Source of the DNA: Acanthornis magna
Lineage: Eukaryota; Chordata; Aves; Passeriformes; Acanthizidae
Reading direction: 5' to 3'
Assembly (NCBI GenBank): GCA_036785705.1
Contig: JAWUZG010000084.1
Coordinates: forward strand, 10,367,501-10,431,500
DNA length: 64,000 nucleotides
Each line of letters opens with the position of its first letter. Position 1 is the first letter of the stretch. Below the pieces are notes generated by a model. That model had not been told where the DNA came from. It saw nothing but the letters and a program-made list of their open reading frames with translations, and did no database searches. A program made the translations under genes and the position numbers. This document shows positions 13,176-26,223 of the stretch, piece after piece.

Positions 13176-16100
13176 CTATTTTAATTTTTTTTTTTAACAC
13201 ACCGATTTGCATAGAAGCTTCCTTTAAGAGCTTCAGTATTAAATCAGCATTTCTTTTCCTGTTCAATATTCCCACTGAAAACAAGGATGAAGAGGAAGAA
13301 CAATGGAGATGTTGCATAGAAACAACCTTTTCAGCCATTGCTAGAAAATAGAACAACTGGTGTCATATGTGTCACAACCCCCCTGCAGGCTAGGGGCAGA
13401 GTGGCTGGAAAAGCTGCCTGATGGGAGAGTTCTCAACAGAAACTGTTCAATTAATCCAAGTATTTTAGTTTAGATTGCTAAACCAAATCCATCTACATTG
13501 ATTCAGGGGACCCATTCAGAGGACCTGCCCATTTCTGCAGGCATAGTTTTGTAGAGGAACTCTGATCTTTTAGATGAGACACCTCTAAGAGAGTCAAAAT
13601 TCTGGGGTTCAAAATGTGCTGGGGTTTTTTTCCTATGAGCTTGGAACAATCACAGCATGCTCAGTATTTTGGGGGTGTGATAACATGATGCAGATTGGAA
13701 AGGCCTCATGTTACATCATCTTTGGTGATTGAAAGTAAAAATTCTTGAAGTGGGTGGAGAAAGAATTGTTACAGTTCCTTGCCACCCTGAAAAGATAAAT
13801 GCTTGGAAAACTCCCAGAATAATTTGAAGTGCCTAAAAAGTAAATATTTATTCTGCACACAAATCTTTTCGATCTGTCAGTAGCTGAATTTGATTATTCT
13901 TCTGTTGGTTTCTGTTATTTGACTGGGTATTTGCAGACAGATGGTCTCTTATAGTGTTAATAGAAACAACTTATGTAGAATGATTGGGCTGTATAGTAAT
14001 TGGGGAAATACTGAGGATTAGGAAAGAGAATAGCCTGCCAAAACCTAGTTTATACATATTTAATTTAAATGTCTGTTTATACACATTTAATTCCTTCTTA
14101 TAGCAAATGAAGCTTTTCTTCTTCAGAAATGTTCAGTCACTTTGGTCAAGGAAGGCTAAAGTTTGAGATCCTGAGGAACCGAGATTTGTGTGTCAAACTT
14201 GTCTTCCTGTCACGTTTCACTGGTATAACAAAGAAAAGTGTATTTTTGAGTTTAATAGCCAAAATCCCTCTACTTTTATACTTGTGTCTGCAAATCTCTA
14301 AAATGCTATGAATTCCAAATGATGTGAGAAAAGCTGGGAAGGGGCTGAACTGTGAATAGAGTTAACCAAAATGCAACTGAATTTCTGTTCCCTAACAAAT
14401 TTTTTTCACTGTGTATTGTTCCCTGTCTCCCTTTTGCTTTGTACTGTAGCATCCATTCTGTTTGTTGAAAATCTTCGTAATCACAAGTGTCACCCACTCT
14501 TACATAGTAAAAATGTGAATAAGGAAAGTTTAATAAAGAATTAAACCAGATAAAACTTTGTTACAGAATCAGCACAAACATTTGGTGAACTTTATGAAGA
14601 TGTAATGTTTTAAATTTGTTGAGGATATATGATGCAAAAAAAACTCTGCTTTTGCAATAATGCCATTGGTTTCTCTTCCTTCTCTTCCCTTGAAAGAAAA
14701 ATGTGACCAGCTTTCTCTGCTTTAGGTTTTTAGGCAGCTCTTGAATGAAGAGGCAAAATTTAGCCTGTAAGTATAAAGCATTTTGAAATGTACTCATAGA
14801 TGAGAGAGCTGCAGCAGGGGAAATAGAGAAGTGTCTCCAAAATCTACTGTGGAAAGGACTTCTATTAGCCAGAACTGGGGGGGAAGAGAAAGTCATATTC
14901 TTCCCCTGATCACAGAGATTTGGCAGTCTTCACCTTAGTTAATCCTCCACACATCCTTGAAAACCAATGCAGAGAAAGGGGCACTTTTAGGACGGTGTCT
15001 GCCCAGCTGCTCCTGTCAGATGAGCTGCACTGTGCCAACCAAGTAGCCTTGTATGTCCATGGGCAGTTAAAGTAGCCTGCAGTGACTCATTCAGACATAT
15101 CTGTCCCCACTACAGGTACCACTGCTTGATCTTCTGCATCCCACCCCAGCTGCCTCCTGGTGGGTGCTGGTTCTGAATATCACAGCATGTAGATGCTTGT
15201 GCTGGAGCAGACTGGGCTTTTCCCTCTTGTCTGTTGATGCTCAAGACAGAATGCATCCTGTGATGAAAGGAAATCATGTACAATGCAGTTCAAAGTAGCA
15301 AAACTGTTTGCTGAGCTGGCAGGAAATTTAATTTAGCACATGGGACTTTATGCTGCAAAGATTAAATATTCTTATTCAGATGAGAATGCAAACCTTGTGA
15401 TTGCCTTATCAACTGAAACATGTGTAGGGCTTCCAGTAACCAAGCCATAAAAGCACTGATATACTTGCGCACTTTACAAAGGTCTTCCTAGTCCTTCCTC
15501 TTATTCCTCTGAAAATAATTTTGCTAAGACAGGATGACTGCCTGTACTACTGGCATAATCTCAGCTAGTTTACAGTTTATCATATTATTGATACCAGTTC
15601 AGCTCAACAGTGTCAAATGGGTGGGGTGCAGACAAGGGAATATGAGATTAGGGCAGGCTGGTAAGTTACCTCTTTCTTGCTCTTTAGTTTCTTTTCCATA
15701 ATATTCCCCAAGCTTACATCAAATTATTCTGGTATTTAAAAATCTGATCTAACTTTTGAAGAAAGGAGCATCCGCATTTTGGTTCTCGGTGAATTGTATT
15801 CCTTTACACAGTAAAGTGTTTATGTCAGGATCTAACCATGTAGATGCACTACAAACTCCTATATTTTCACATCCTAGAACCTTGAGCTGCAGATTGGATG
15901 CTGCAGAAAACCTGCTGACAAGACCCTAGGAAACCATTACTACACCTTTAGCATGCTGTTATTCTCTTCTCCTTTTATTCCCAAGGCTGCTGCTTCTGGC
16001 CATTGTCGTTTAGAGGATATTGAGCTAACAGGAGATTTGATGTCATCTCTGAGGCCTCACTTCCTGCAGAACACAAGCAGCTGCCACGGTAGCAGAGCTG

Positions 16101-16539
16101 TCACTCACTCATCTGGCTGAGACCCAGCGTGGCCAGTCCTACCAAACTTGTCAAACCCCAAGCAATGCAGCCCGGAGGTGGCACACCACAGTCCCTGCGA
16201 TAGCAAGGCTGGGTGGCCTCATGCTTAAATGCAGGGAGTCAGCTGGGGGACAGTTCTCTTGAGCAAGGCCAACACCAGCAACACTCAGGAGACTGAAGAG
16301 CACCAGAAACAGATTTTGTGCAGAAACAGAGCTCCCACTCACAGAGATCCTCCTGGGGTCCTGTAACAAGTGTGGGTGTCTGTGCTTAGGGGCTCAAAAT
16401 CCTCTTCCTGCCACTACCAAAGCGTGCTTATGTAGTAAGGAGCTCCAGAAGGCTACTTCAATAAAAACTCACACAGGAAGATAATACAGAATTTTCTTAG
16501 AAGCCTATTAAAAGAGAATATTAGTACTATTTATAACAT
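13176..16539. other. Intergenic DNA, no gene recognised
   Basis: A short poly(T) tract lies at about 13184-13194. Frames reach 111 codons (14561-14896, minus strand) but are low-complexity and unrecognised. The part around 15270-15430 is AT-rich, complex and repeat-free and could be conserved non-coding DNA, but that is only an impression. Confidence 0.5.
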
Positions 16540-16612
16540 TATTAGTAATATTAGTGTATTATTGTTAAATATTAGTAATATCAGTATATTATTATTAAAT
16601 ATTAGTAATGTT
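16540..16612. repeat. AT-rich tandem repeat, 30-bp unit, 2.4 copies
   Basis: Units at 16540-16569 and 16570-16599 differ at only a few positions, and a partial third unit runs to about 16612. Each begins TATTAGTAATAT and ends TTAAA. It is a minor minisatellite, probably from replication slippage. Confidence 0.85.
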
Positions 16613-17480
16613 TATACGACTATATTAAGAATAGTCATATAATTTCCATTTTTCACAAGAGCTCAAACCATTTTTAGGGTGTTTTAAGAAGTCAGTCTGG
16701 CATCATTTTCCTGTTGGGAAGTTAGAGCAGCTTTCGTAGGCAACATACAGAAAGCTGAGTGCTCTGCATTACAGTTCAGAAGATCAATAGATCCCTTTGT
16801 TCAGGGATCCTGAAGAAATTTCTTCTTTATGTTCTGCCTTGGCCTACTAGCCTTGGTTGTTACTAATAAAAGTTCTTTCAGAGCACTCTGAGTGATCAGA
16901 TTCTTGAACATCTTTCTATAACCAGCAAAAGCATTAGATAGAACAAAAATAAAGAATAAAAAGAGGCTCTTGAAGTCTGCCTTTCTACAGGTAATGCATT
17001 TTTGAGGATGAATTTCAAAGGGGGTAGAGAAAACACTTTTGCTTGGCATGGAAATAAATAGTGGAAATAATAAAAAATCAGGAAATATTCTTAGCTTATC
17101 ACTTCTGTGGGTGTATTAGCAACTTAGATGAAAATAGTTTTCATGATGAAAAGTTAACTGTGCATGTTTCTGAACTGTAATTGCAAAATAAGAGGAAGGG
17201 AGAAGTTTAATAACTACTGTTTTGGGTTGGGCTCCTTTCTGTGCTTTTACATATCTTTTAACAGCTGTGGGCAGGGGACCATGGAGCGGACATATTTCTG
17301 TTCTCAAATGGAAAAAAATAACCTTCAGAAATTTTCATTGGACAATATTCAAAAGCTAAGAGCATTTAATTTTTTCCTCAGGCAAGAAGCCATTTTACAA
17401 AAAGACAAATTGCAGGAACCACTCAAACAGACCCACATTTTCAATAATTTTTTTGAGGTTTGTTTTGACATAGTCTTCAT
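16613..17480. other. Intergenic DNA, no gene recognised
   Basis: AT-rich sequence with no recognised repeats. A 123-codon frame at 17164-17535 (plus strand) runs into the hairpin cluster described next. It is lysine- and phenylalanine-rich, as expected of a chance frame in such DNA. Confidence 0.5.
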
Positions 17481-17557
17481 TTTCACACCCAACCTATTGG
17501 GAGTGAATGTACCCGATTTCAAAGTTCGGGTGTGACCTATTTCACACCCAGCCTATT
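17481..17557. promoter_or_regulatory. T-box-like half-site cluster with nested hairpins
   Basis: An 18-bp direct repeat, TTTCACACCCAACCTATT at 17481-17498 and the same with one mismatch at 17540-17557, flanks two further inverted repeats. A perfect 8-bp inverted repeat, GGGTGTGA (17528-17535) and TCACACCC (17542-17549), lies at the right. There are also a 6-bp stem ACCCGA/TCGGGT (from 17511) and a CCCAA/TTGGG stem near 17488-17500. T-box factors bind RGGTGTGA-type half-sites, often paired and inverted. Three such half-sites occur in 70 bp, which would suit a T-box-responsive element. This is motif inference without conservation data. Confidence 0.35.
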
Positions 17558-18774
17558 ATACAGCACTGCATGAATAACTTTTAGATAATGAGGAAAACTG
17601 GTTAATAAAATAATATTTTAGAGTAAGGTCAACATTTTACAAATGTGGATGTCTAAAGTTATGTTAAAAAATGTTTAGGTTTGGCCTCCTACAGAGGAAT
17701 AGATTGCTTTTTCATAAGTTCTTGACATGTGCAAGTCCCACTGGAGATGAGAACAGGTGCTACTTTGAAAGTCAAATTACTTTTCTAGAAACTTATAGGT
17801 GGATTCTGAGGTACAGGCTTTCTTTCTAGAATGTGTAAATCAATGCTAGCTAAGCTACTAATACACTTAGGCCTTCTAAAAATCTTTTGTCATGGACTCA
17901 GACTTTCAATATGCAAATTCAAAGTCCGCTTTGCTCAAGAGTCCACATTGTTGCTATCTCGCCATGACAGCTGATGTGGACTGGTGGGAAATGTTTAGCA
18001 AAAATCCAGTGTAGGCAATGCCAAAGAGGCTCATTCTTGTGGTTTTGGGAAGCACTTCAAGACAGCAGCGCAGTAGAGCCTTTAGTTTGTGTGTTATACT
18101 AAAGCCCAGACGCAGCCACATTGTCTTCAGCAAATTGGTTAAATGATGCAAGTTAAAGAAAGAGCTGAGAGAACTCTGCCAGATCAGAGGCTGACAGGGC
18201 AAACACTCACACTCTGGACAACTGGAGCTTTTTTCCTACACACTGGGACCCTCTGCTCCAGCTTTGATTCTTTCTTTACCACCCTGTGTCATACCACCTC
18301 TTCAATTCCCAGAGCCTCCCTGGAAAGCATCAGAACTCTTCAGTGACTTAATTAGCTGTTTGTTTGCCCATGGCACAGTGCTGATGTTTCCACAGTCTTC
18401 CTGGGAAGCTCTCCTTTGCATTATTAGGTGCCATGTAAAGGTCTAAATTTTTATAAAGATTACTTATGGACACTGGATTTTTTGCTAATTCTTGCTAATT
18501 TATCTGGCTGGGGCTTATGCCAACCCTCTGCCTTGCCTGATCTCTTGTGAAGAGGAAGCAAGATGATCCTTTGTTTTGTTTTTTTCACAACTGGTCTCCA
18601 GAGGACATATTCCCAATTCAAGCTGCAGTGCTCTGCAACGCAATCCCCTCCTGAGGCCCTCTTCCATCCTCTTCACTGTAAATTGCAAGGACTTCATTTA
18701 GCTGGAAGCCTCCCCTGGCATCCTACATGTGGCAGAAAGCAATACTTCACCCAGCTCCCTCCTGACCTGACTTT
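17558..18774. other. Intergenic DNA, no gene recognised
   Basis: No repeats or gene features were recognised. Frames of 60-119 codons on both strands overlap one another and lack any recognisable domain. Confidence 0.5.
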
Positions 18775-18824
18775 GGCCGTGGAGACTTTGAATGGGGATG
18801 GCTGTGGAGACTTTAAATGGGCTG
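18775..18824. repeat. 25-bp tandem duplication
   Basis: Two adjacent 25-bp units (18775-18799 and 18800-18824) share the core GTGGAGACTTTRAATGGG and differ at only a few positions. It is a small local duplication with no evident function. Confidence 0.8.
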
Positions 18825-21800
18825 GAGACCTGTGGAGGATGGGTGCAGTTGCAAGAACTGCCCCCAAGGCAAGGAAGTCAGATGTGCAGGGAGACCAACA
18901 GCAGCATCAGTGTCAGCACTAGTGAGTCATCTCCTTGTTGGAACCAAGTACAATAGTGACACTGCCCAGTCAATGCCTTCCTTGCAAAGAAGTAACTTAT
19001 TTTTCCCCCTCTGTAAGATGAAGGTCTTCCTTTATTTAAGCTCATGAAACCACCCTCTGTTTACTGAGTTCAGTTGCATTTAAGCAACTAGTGTGTGTTA
19101 TATCACAGACGAGCTCCTTGATATTTATGCAATGGGAAAAATTCAGATGAGTAAACTCGTGTTTTATGACTCAGCAGACATCGTCTCAGTTTCTGGCTCT
19201 CACACCATCTCTTTCTCCAACCTTGGCCAAGCTCCTTAATCGCTTACTGTGCCATCTCTAAATAACTTTCCTTATCTGTGTCTCCTCTTCTATCCATCAC
19301 CTCCTTATTGCAAATGTTATCCTACATATTTGTTTAGCACTTACCAGCAAAGGAACTTTGCTCCTGGTAATCCCAAGGCATCACTGGAATTAAGAGTAAT
19401 ATCTGAGTAATCAAACCATGGCATTTTCTCATCCTTTAACATGTCCTCTGGATGTCTTCCAAAAATTGCCAAACTAGAAACTACAGCACTAATAAGAATG
19501 TATCTCCTGTCACGTAGTTTGGCTAAAGGTTCCAGAAATAGGGAACTTTCAATGCCGAAAGACTCAGCACAGATGCCATGCCAGCAGGGAACAAGGATGC
19601 AAAGGGAGAATTGGAGCCATGAGTTGCCTGGCAGCTACTGTAAACAGTGAAGCTCTATTTATTCACTGTAACATTCTCTGTCTCATCTTCTTCCTGCCAG
19701 AGTGTTGTGCATAGGTGGCGGAACCCAGAAAATATACTTTGTTGCCTCCCCATATGCTCAGAGTTATCAGGGGATACTTTTCCCAGGGGTCTGCCTCCTG
19801 TAAGACATCCCCAGGCACAGATCAAGGGAAGGGAAAGTGAAATACTCCCTAAAGACCTGCCTTCGGAGATGTCGCAACATGTGAGATACCATGAGGTACC
19901 TCTATACCTGTATCACCAGTAAGCACAGTGCCACATAACTAAAAATAACTAAAAAGTAGTTCTGAAGTTCAGGAAAAGCTGACAACAGCCATATTAGTAG
20001 GTTTCAAGAAGAAATAAATGCCGAAGACAGATCTAAATGACAGCACCCTTACAGGTGGGCTCAGTTTTGCCACTCAGAGGCAGCTGGGTGGGACTGGTGT
20101 CTATTGGCAGTACCCAAGGGCTTTATAAGTGTTTGCAGGGCAGCAGCTCCCTGTTTGATCTGCTCTCCCAAGCAATGTTTCTGTATCCAGACCCAGCAGG
20201 TTCCTCAGCACTGCAGTGTCTCCTGCAGCATGAGGGAGCTCTCACAATCCCCCCATGGCAAGCTGCTAAGGTGCGTGGGATAATTCTGCTTATGAGGTAG
20301 CCCAGGGTTAGGAGACAAGAGGAGAGCACAGTCCTTCCAGAGTCCTGCTCCAGTTGGAGAGGGATTTCTGTGGTCTGTTATGAAGTGCTGGATGTTTACA
20401 TTTCGCTCTTCCTGTCGGAAGAAATAGATCTGGCAAACAGCCAGCAAGCTATTTCTGGAAAACTACTTTTCTGGTAATTAAAAGCACCTGGGCAGACTTT
20501 CCTTGTCCAAACAGCACTGTCTGGCCAGGCCAGGCTATTAGGGTCAGAGTTTCAGGCACTGAACAGCTTTAGCAGTGGCAGGAAACCAAGAATTCAAGGT
20601 GTTCCTTCTTTACCTTATGCATCATGAATGTCGATTTGCAACCCAAGTTAAAGATGACAAAGGACTGAATGAAAGTCTGTGACCTCTAAAGTGTCAAAAG
20701 CTCCTCAAACTCCAGATTTTCCTTCTGGCTCTGCCAGGTGTTTAAAGATCATGAGAAGAACTCAGAAATCATGTGTTCTTTGCCCCGCCCCTCCCACCTT
20801 CTGGGTTATGATCCTTTAGGGAGCTTTTGGATAATTTTTCAGGATCCAACCATATTTCATTTTAAATAAAAGCTTGGAGTCTTTCCCACTTGTGACGCAA
20901 ATGCAAGTCCTTCTGCAAAGAAAGAAACCCACTGTCATGGGGTTGGCAGTCACACTGTTAAAGGTGGTGCTGCTGTAGTCAAAGTGAAATTAAATCAGAG
21001 AAATTGAGATGACTGCAATTATTTATAGCTGGCTGGAAGCAAGTAAGACTTTGCACTGCGTTTAGGCAGCTGCTACTTCCTTACTAGCTTTACTAGTCAA
21101 TGGTTGTCTCCTAGAGAATGCACTGTGCCTACCTGCTGATGTCTGGGGAGGGAAGGAGGACTGGCAGGGCCTCCTGAGATGAGAGCAAGGTTATCTGCAG
21201 GCCAACAGCTGTCTTACAGCTTGTTCTGCCAGAGCCGAGGCGAGGCAGTAAAGCTCGCATGGCCAAAGCAAGTTTTGTAGCTAGTGGGATACAAAGAGGG
21301 AACATGGCCCACACCTGTGGATAAATGAGTTATAAAAGTAATAGGACATGGATGGCAGTCTCCCATGTCCAGAAAAGGCGGGCTGAGGAATAAGGGGAGG
21401 CAAATTAGCAAATCTTCTTGGCTGCTACCCTCTAGAAAGGAATAGCACTACAAATGGCTGCTAAGTAAAGTTCTCACCTCTTTTGTTTCTCTGCTAAAGC
21501 TCTTGTTTTTCTTTTGCCTGTGCCCATCTTAACCTCTGCCTCAGCCCATGCTTTTACACAGCACCATGCTCCAGTGGCACACATCAGAAAGGTCAGTTTA
21601 TACAAGAAAGGGAAGGAGTTACTCCATCAAATCTTTAAACCTCTAAAGAAAAATCTAAATTATTTCTCTTATCTGTAAGGCATGTTTAAGAATTCAAAAC
21701 TTCTAATGAGCATGCAGACAGCAATCAAGATTAATCTTTCTGTATCTCAGGACCTGGGCAAGCTAAAACCTGAGGACCTCCTGAGAAGGAGAGAAGCTAA

Positions 21801-24661
21801 TACAATTCTGATAGTTAATCAGAATCTCTTGGCTAGTCAGATCAACATATTCATGGTTTTAACTTTAATTTTGAATCTTCTACCTTTAGACAAAGACTTG
21901 CTGCATCCTGGAGATACACACTCCTCGCAGAATCAGAACTGGCTTATACACTAGGTAAGATTGATGTTGCAACAAATCATTTAAATTGGGTTGTAGTTAT
22001 CTCACCAAACCATATATCAATAGTAAAAGCAAGATCAAGTTCTGGTGAAGAAAAAATATGCTTTCTAGAAAAGAAACTTAATCAGTTTTATTCCCCAGAT
22101 TAATCAAGTATGCTGGATATAGGAAATGAATTAATTTTGAAAATGCTCCATTATAGTTCCCTCTGATAATCACTAAGAAGCATAAGCACATCCTCCATTA
22201 TCTCCTGCCTTCCTGAGCTATGGGGATTAGAAATCATTGAAAAGGACACACTGCTTTGAAACTACAAGACACCCACCTGCCTGGGACCCAGGCAAGGCTG
22301 GTCACATCATTGTAGTAGATGGGCATGGTGAATACTCTCATGACAATGATTTTTTCCCTGTATCTGTCATTAAGTGTGGCCCATAGAGTGCATTAGCACA
22401 AAAAAGCCAGTGACTGAGAGTGAAGAGCTTAGTCCTAGTAGAAAGCCTCAGCACTGTCTGCTTTGTCAAAGATGACAGCATAGTCTGACAGAAAACCCAT
22501 GCAATGTGTTTATGGCCTCTCCTGCAATGCTTGCAGCCACAGACTGAGTCCTACCTCTACTTAGTGCAGCAGCAGTAATGCTCCTTCAACAAGAAAAAAA
22601 ACCCTAGTTCCAATGTTTCCTTGCTTTTGACCTCCTGACTTCATGTTCTGGACAGTTTGTTTTATTCCTAATCAGCTGCTTTAAATCTTTATTTCCTTGC
22701 TTTGGTGTAAACTGGAGGTATGAGTTTCGTGGAGAATTAAGGCAGTAATTTTCTGCCATGCCCTTGATATCTGTTTCCCTCTCACCCTATTCTCTTCCTG
22801 TTTCCATTCTCCCTGGCCACTGTTATTTCTTGCCAAAAAGGAGTGGTTTTGCAGTGACACAGTTAATTTGAGCAACTGGACTGCTGTAGAACTACATATA
22901 TGGTATTTACCTGAAAGGAGTTATGTGTGTAATCTCTCAACTAGCAATAGAAGGGACAGGTACAGCTCTCAGCCAGGCCCTCATGGGGACTAAGAGACAG
23001 CAAAGCCACATGACTGCTGAGAGAGAACATAGTCCACAGAGCCACTGCCCTTCTGCACTGGTGTGCTTTGGAGTTACTCTGCTCTGCAGCAATGGGTCAA
23101 GGGGACAAATATAGAAAGTAATAAATGATTCCTTGTTTTCATAGCCTGTAAAGCTGTTGCAGCAGCTTATACCTGTATAGATGTACTTCGCGAAGTTCAG
23201 GATCTTTCAGAAAAAGAAATTTTCCCTTTTAAGAGAACAGATTATTCACCCAACCTTTTAAGCTGTCAACTGTAAAATTAACTTGGGCTATTGCTGGTGA
23301 GTGCCTATTGAAGCAGATTGAATGTAATCCATCAGTTTTTAAAAGCATCTGTACCTTCCACAGAGGTTGTTAGTTGTGGATGTGGCTTCCTTACCCTTTG
23401 GACTCTTGTTTTCTTGGGGAACAGAAGTACTGTTCAGAATAACCTGTTTAACTGAGGAATTGCAGGTGGAAGCATTGCACCCAGAAACTAATAATCCTAA
23501 AAGCAATCTGCTGGTGTATCTTTGTTCTCCTGCAAGAAGAACACAGGGGAACAGCAATAGCAATACTTCATTATTTGATTTGTAGTTTATTATTTCATTT
23601 ACTAGAGTTTAGTGAACATTAATTTAAGAGCTTTCCCTAGTAGGATCAGGAGGCTGTACAGCACTGACTATTGAAGTGGTAGATAGAAGTGAGTTAGTTT
23701 TAAAAATTTGTCTTTTAAAAAACCTTACCAAAACCCAGAACGTGGGATTTTTGAAAAGAATGTTTCAAGCTAGGCACTTGGCTGTCAATGAGAGTTGAAA
23801 GGCCAGCATAAAAATTTGGCCAGCTAAGCCTCAGCATGTCTTAACGGATGTTTAGGGCTGTGATGCCACAGTAAATAGCAGGCTGTTGCCAAAACATCGT
23901 TTCCAGTCAGACAGGACAAGTAAACGAACAAAGATCAGAGCACATCACCAGGCATTAGAATTGCAAGTGCAGGGATGCAAATTCAGAGCCAGGGAGTTCA
24001 ACCGTGATCGCTGAGATGTGAACTGATAATTTTTGATGTCAGCTTTTGTCTTCTTCCCAGGCAAATGTCTGCCTAGCCTTCTTGCCATCTTGCTGTTTAA
24101 GCTAAGGGTTGCTGCCAAGCTGCTTGAAACCTTCCCAATTCAACTACAGAGGTTTGAGCACAGTAAATAGGACCTGATACCTACCAAGAGAAGCCTTAAG
24201 ATACCTTCCTGATGTAGGGTGCTGGATATAAGCACTTCAGTGATTCAGTCTCACCTCTTCCTTTTTGCTTCCTGTCATTTTTTGCATACCTTTGTAAAAA
24301 GGAGATGTTTACCTTAAAGCAGGCATTTGTGCAGAAAAATTTTGGTTATTTGTAAAACAGGCCAGTTGTATTCCAGCCAGTAGTTTTATTGCTCAGAAAA
24401 CTGCTTCTCCCACTTTTATGGTATTGCTAAATGTACACTGCCATGAAAAGAGTTCATGGTTCAGTACCATCTGTTAAATGAGCACAAGATGATGTGCCTG
24501 TATTTTAGGGGCAATCTCTGCAATGGACCAAAAGTTAAATGACCCTGAAGATGATAATTGGTCTCCTAGGATGTCCATAAGCAGTCCTTTCCTGATACAG
24601 TTGACATGCATCACACTTGGAAGACACCTGCACTTCTGCATTATTTCTCCACATTATTTAT
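18825..24661. other. Long intergenic stretch, no gene recognised
   Basis: Nearly 6 kb without a recognised transposon, CpG island or gene. Open frames stay at or below 91 codons and overlap on opposite strands. The sequence is complex rather than simple, so unrecognised regulatory elements are possible. Confidence 0.5.
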
Positions 24662-24690
24662 GGGGGGTATGGGGAGGGGTAGGGTTAGGG
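24662..24690 (+). other. G-quadruplex motif ending in telomere-like units
   Basis: Five guanine runs of three or more are separated by loops of 1-3 nt (G6, TAT, G4, A, G4, TA, G3, TTA, G3), which fits the canonical quadruplex pattern. The 3' half contains about one and a half TTAGGG units. It is too short to be an interstitial telomere array. Confidence 0.6.
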
Positions 24691-25796
24691 TTTTGTTAAT
24701 AAGCAAAAACACATTATAAAAGCCCAGCATTCAAACTGTGGTTCACCCTCCCACCACAATTTGTAATGTCAGAAGAAAGGGAAAAGGAGGCTGACTCATT
24801 TTGTCTAAGAATTTCAATACATTTAGTTTTTAACCTTTTAATTTTTTCCCTCTTTAATGGATATTTGTCACCTTGGGATTTCAACGGTCATCTGTGACTA
24901 TAGAATGACAATCCTCTGATGTGGAAATCTTGGTGCTGTTTAAGCATTGGTGTTTTGAAAGTGGTGTCACAACCACGGTTTTTCTGACAAGTTTCGTAAG
25001 GTTTCAGTGCTTGAAGGTGGCAGGATGTGTTGTAGAGATCATGGCAGATGGGACTTCTGGACAGCATAAGGTATTTAGCCACTCCCTTTTCTAATGCCAT
25101 TGACAGAGGTTCCCAGTCACACACGCACCTGCTGGTTTACAGGAGACAGATGATTTCACTCAATCGCAAGGGCAGACTGAGCTGTTGTAATGTTTTGTAG
25201 TACCAAGTTTAGCTTGGTCTTATTTCATTTGGATTCTATGGTATCATTTATGGGACTTAAATAGTAATTGAAAGTGATTTCACTGAAGCTTTATATGCTG
25301 AGAAAAATTTATGCCTTTCTTTTGTGAGCTTGGAGACAAGGACAAAAAAACTGGCAGGTGGAGAAGGGGAAATGTTTCTGCCAGCTTCTGGTATTTCCCA
25401 GAATCCTGCCAGTCACTGTTTCCTGGCTCTCTATGCCACCTCAGAACTCTAGCTCCTGTGTAGGGCAGCTTAGCTATAGCTGTACCCTTTCGTAACGTGA
25501 CAGGGACTGCCTATACTGAGGAGGGCTTTCCTCTTGCCCTTTCTGCAAGTCTGAGTAAAACTCTGATGTATATTTATTGTGCTAGAGCCTTTTGCAACCC
25601 ATGACATTGCTCTTGGTTGAAGCCTAGTGATTACATGGGATCTTGCATTGGTGAGACAGGCTATAGGACCACTGGTACACAGTCCATTCGTTCCTGTGTA
25701 GAAAATGACCTTTTTAAAAGGCTGGTGTCTGAACTCAAATAACTTACAAAAATGTTCTGTTGTGTTAGAAGTAGCTCAGGTGATGTAAAATTATAT
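24691..25796. other. Intergenic DNA, no gene recognised
   Basis: Nothing gene-like or repeat-like was recognised between the G-rich motif and the CR1 that follows. Confidence 0.5.
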
Positions 25797-25949
25797 ACAT
25801 GTTGAGTTGAAAGGGACCCACAAGGATCCCAAGAAGTTCAGCTCCTGGTCCAGAACAGAACTCCCAAAATCACACCATGTGCATTGTCCAAAATTTGTTA
25901 GGCTTGGTGCTGTGACCACCTCCATGGGGAGCCTCATCCAGTGCCCAGA
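25797..25949 (-). mobile_element. CR1 LINE, 3' portion, split by an LTR
   Basis: Reverse-orientation CR1 starts near 'gttgagttgaaagggaccca', runs through a segment near 'aaaatcacaccatgtgcatt' and 'ggtgctgtgaccacctccat', and stops abruptly after 'ccagtgcccaga'. The next CR1 words appear only 268 bp later. This half and the part from 26218 are one element interrupted by an insertion. The terminal octamer repeat is decayed. Confidence 0.93.
25944..25949. repeat. Target-site duplication, left copy
   Basis: CCCAGA here is repeated at 26218-26223. The two copies exactly bracket a TG...CA element. A 6-bp duplication is typical of alpharetrovirus- and betaretrovirus-related (ERVK-like) integrations. 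Confidence 0.88.
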
Positions 25950-26217
25950 TGTGGCTATAGATTTCCTGAAGTTTGCAGGAGCTAGCAGAGAAAGCAGGCA
26001 GATGAGCCCAAGATGGCGAAAAGGGAACTTTATTTACAAAACACCTCTTTATATATCCATTAATAATCTAGCAACTATTGGTCAGCAGGGAATCCACCTC
26101 CTAAAACCACTGGTCATACCTAATACCAAATACAGAGATTAAAAAAGTACAAGAATGCAGCTTATCTCTATTCTCGCTGAGAAAGGACAGAAAGATTTCT
26201 AAAACAGTGCAATTACA
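25950..26217 (-). mobile_element. Solo LTR of an endogenous retrovirus
   Basis: This 268-bp element starts with TG and ends with CA, and is flanked by a perfect 6-bp duplication inside a CR1. Read on the minus strand it has LTR signals in the expected order: a CCAAT-type box (reverse of 26077-26083), a TATA box ATATATAAA (reverse of 26048-26056), and a poly(A) signal AATAAA (reverse of 26029-26034). No internal proviral sequence is present, so it is a solo LTR, probably left by LTR-LTR recombination. The 6-bp duplication points to the ERVK/alpharetrovirus-like side rather than to ERVL (5 bp). The AATAAA falls close to the predicted start site, so the U3/R border is uncertain. There are no coding sequences. 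Confidence 0.88.
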
Positions 26218-26223
26218 CCCAGA
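26218..26223. repeat. Target-site duplication, right copy
   Basis: CCCAGA directly after the terminal CA of the LTR matches 25944-25949. It also continues the CR1 sequence in register ('cccagacaccctctgggtga'). Confidence 0.88.

Noticed and set aside
24680..24690. Interstitial telomere array
   Set aside because: Only about one and a half TTAGGG units are present. It is better described as part of a G-rich motif.
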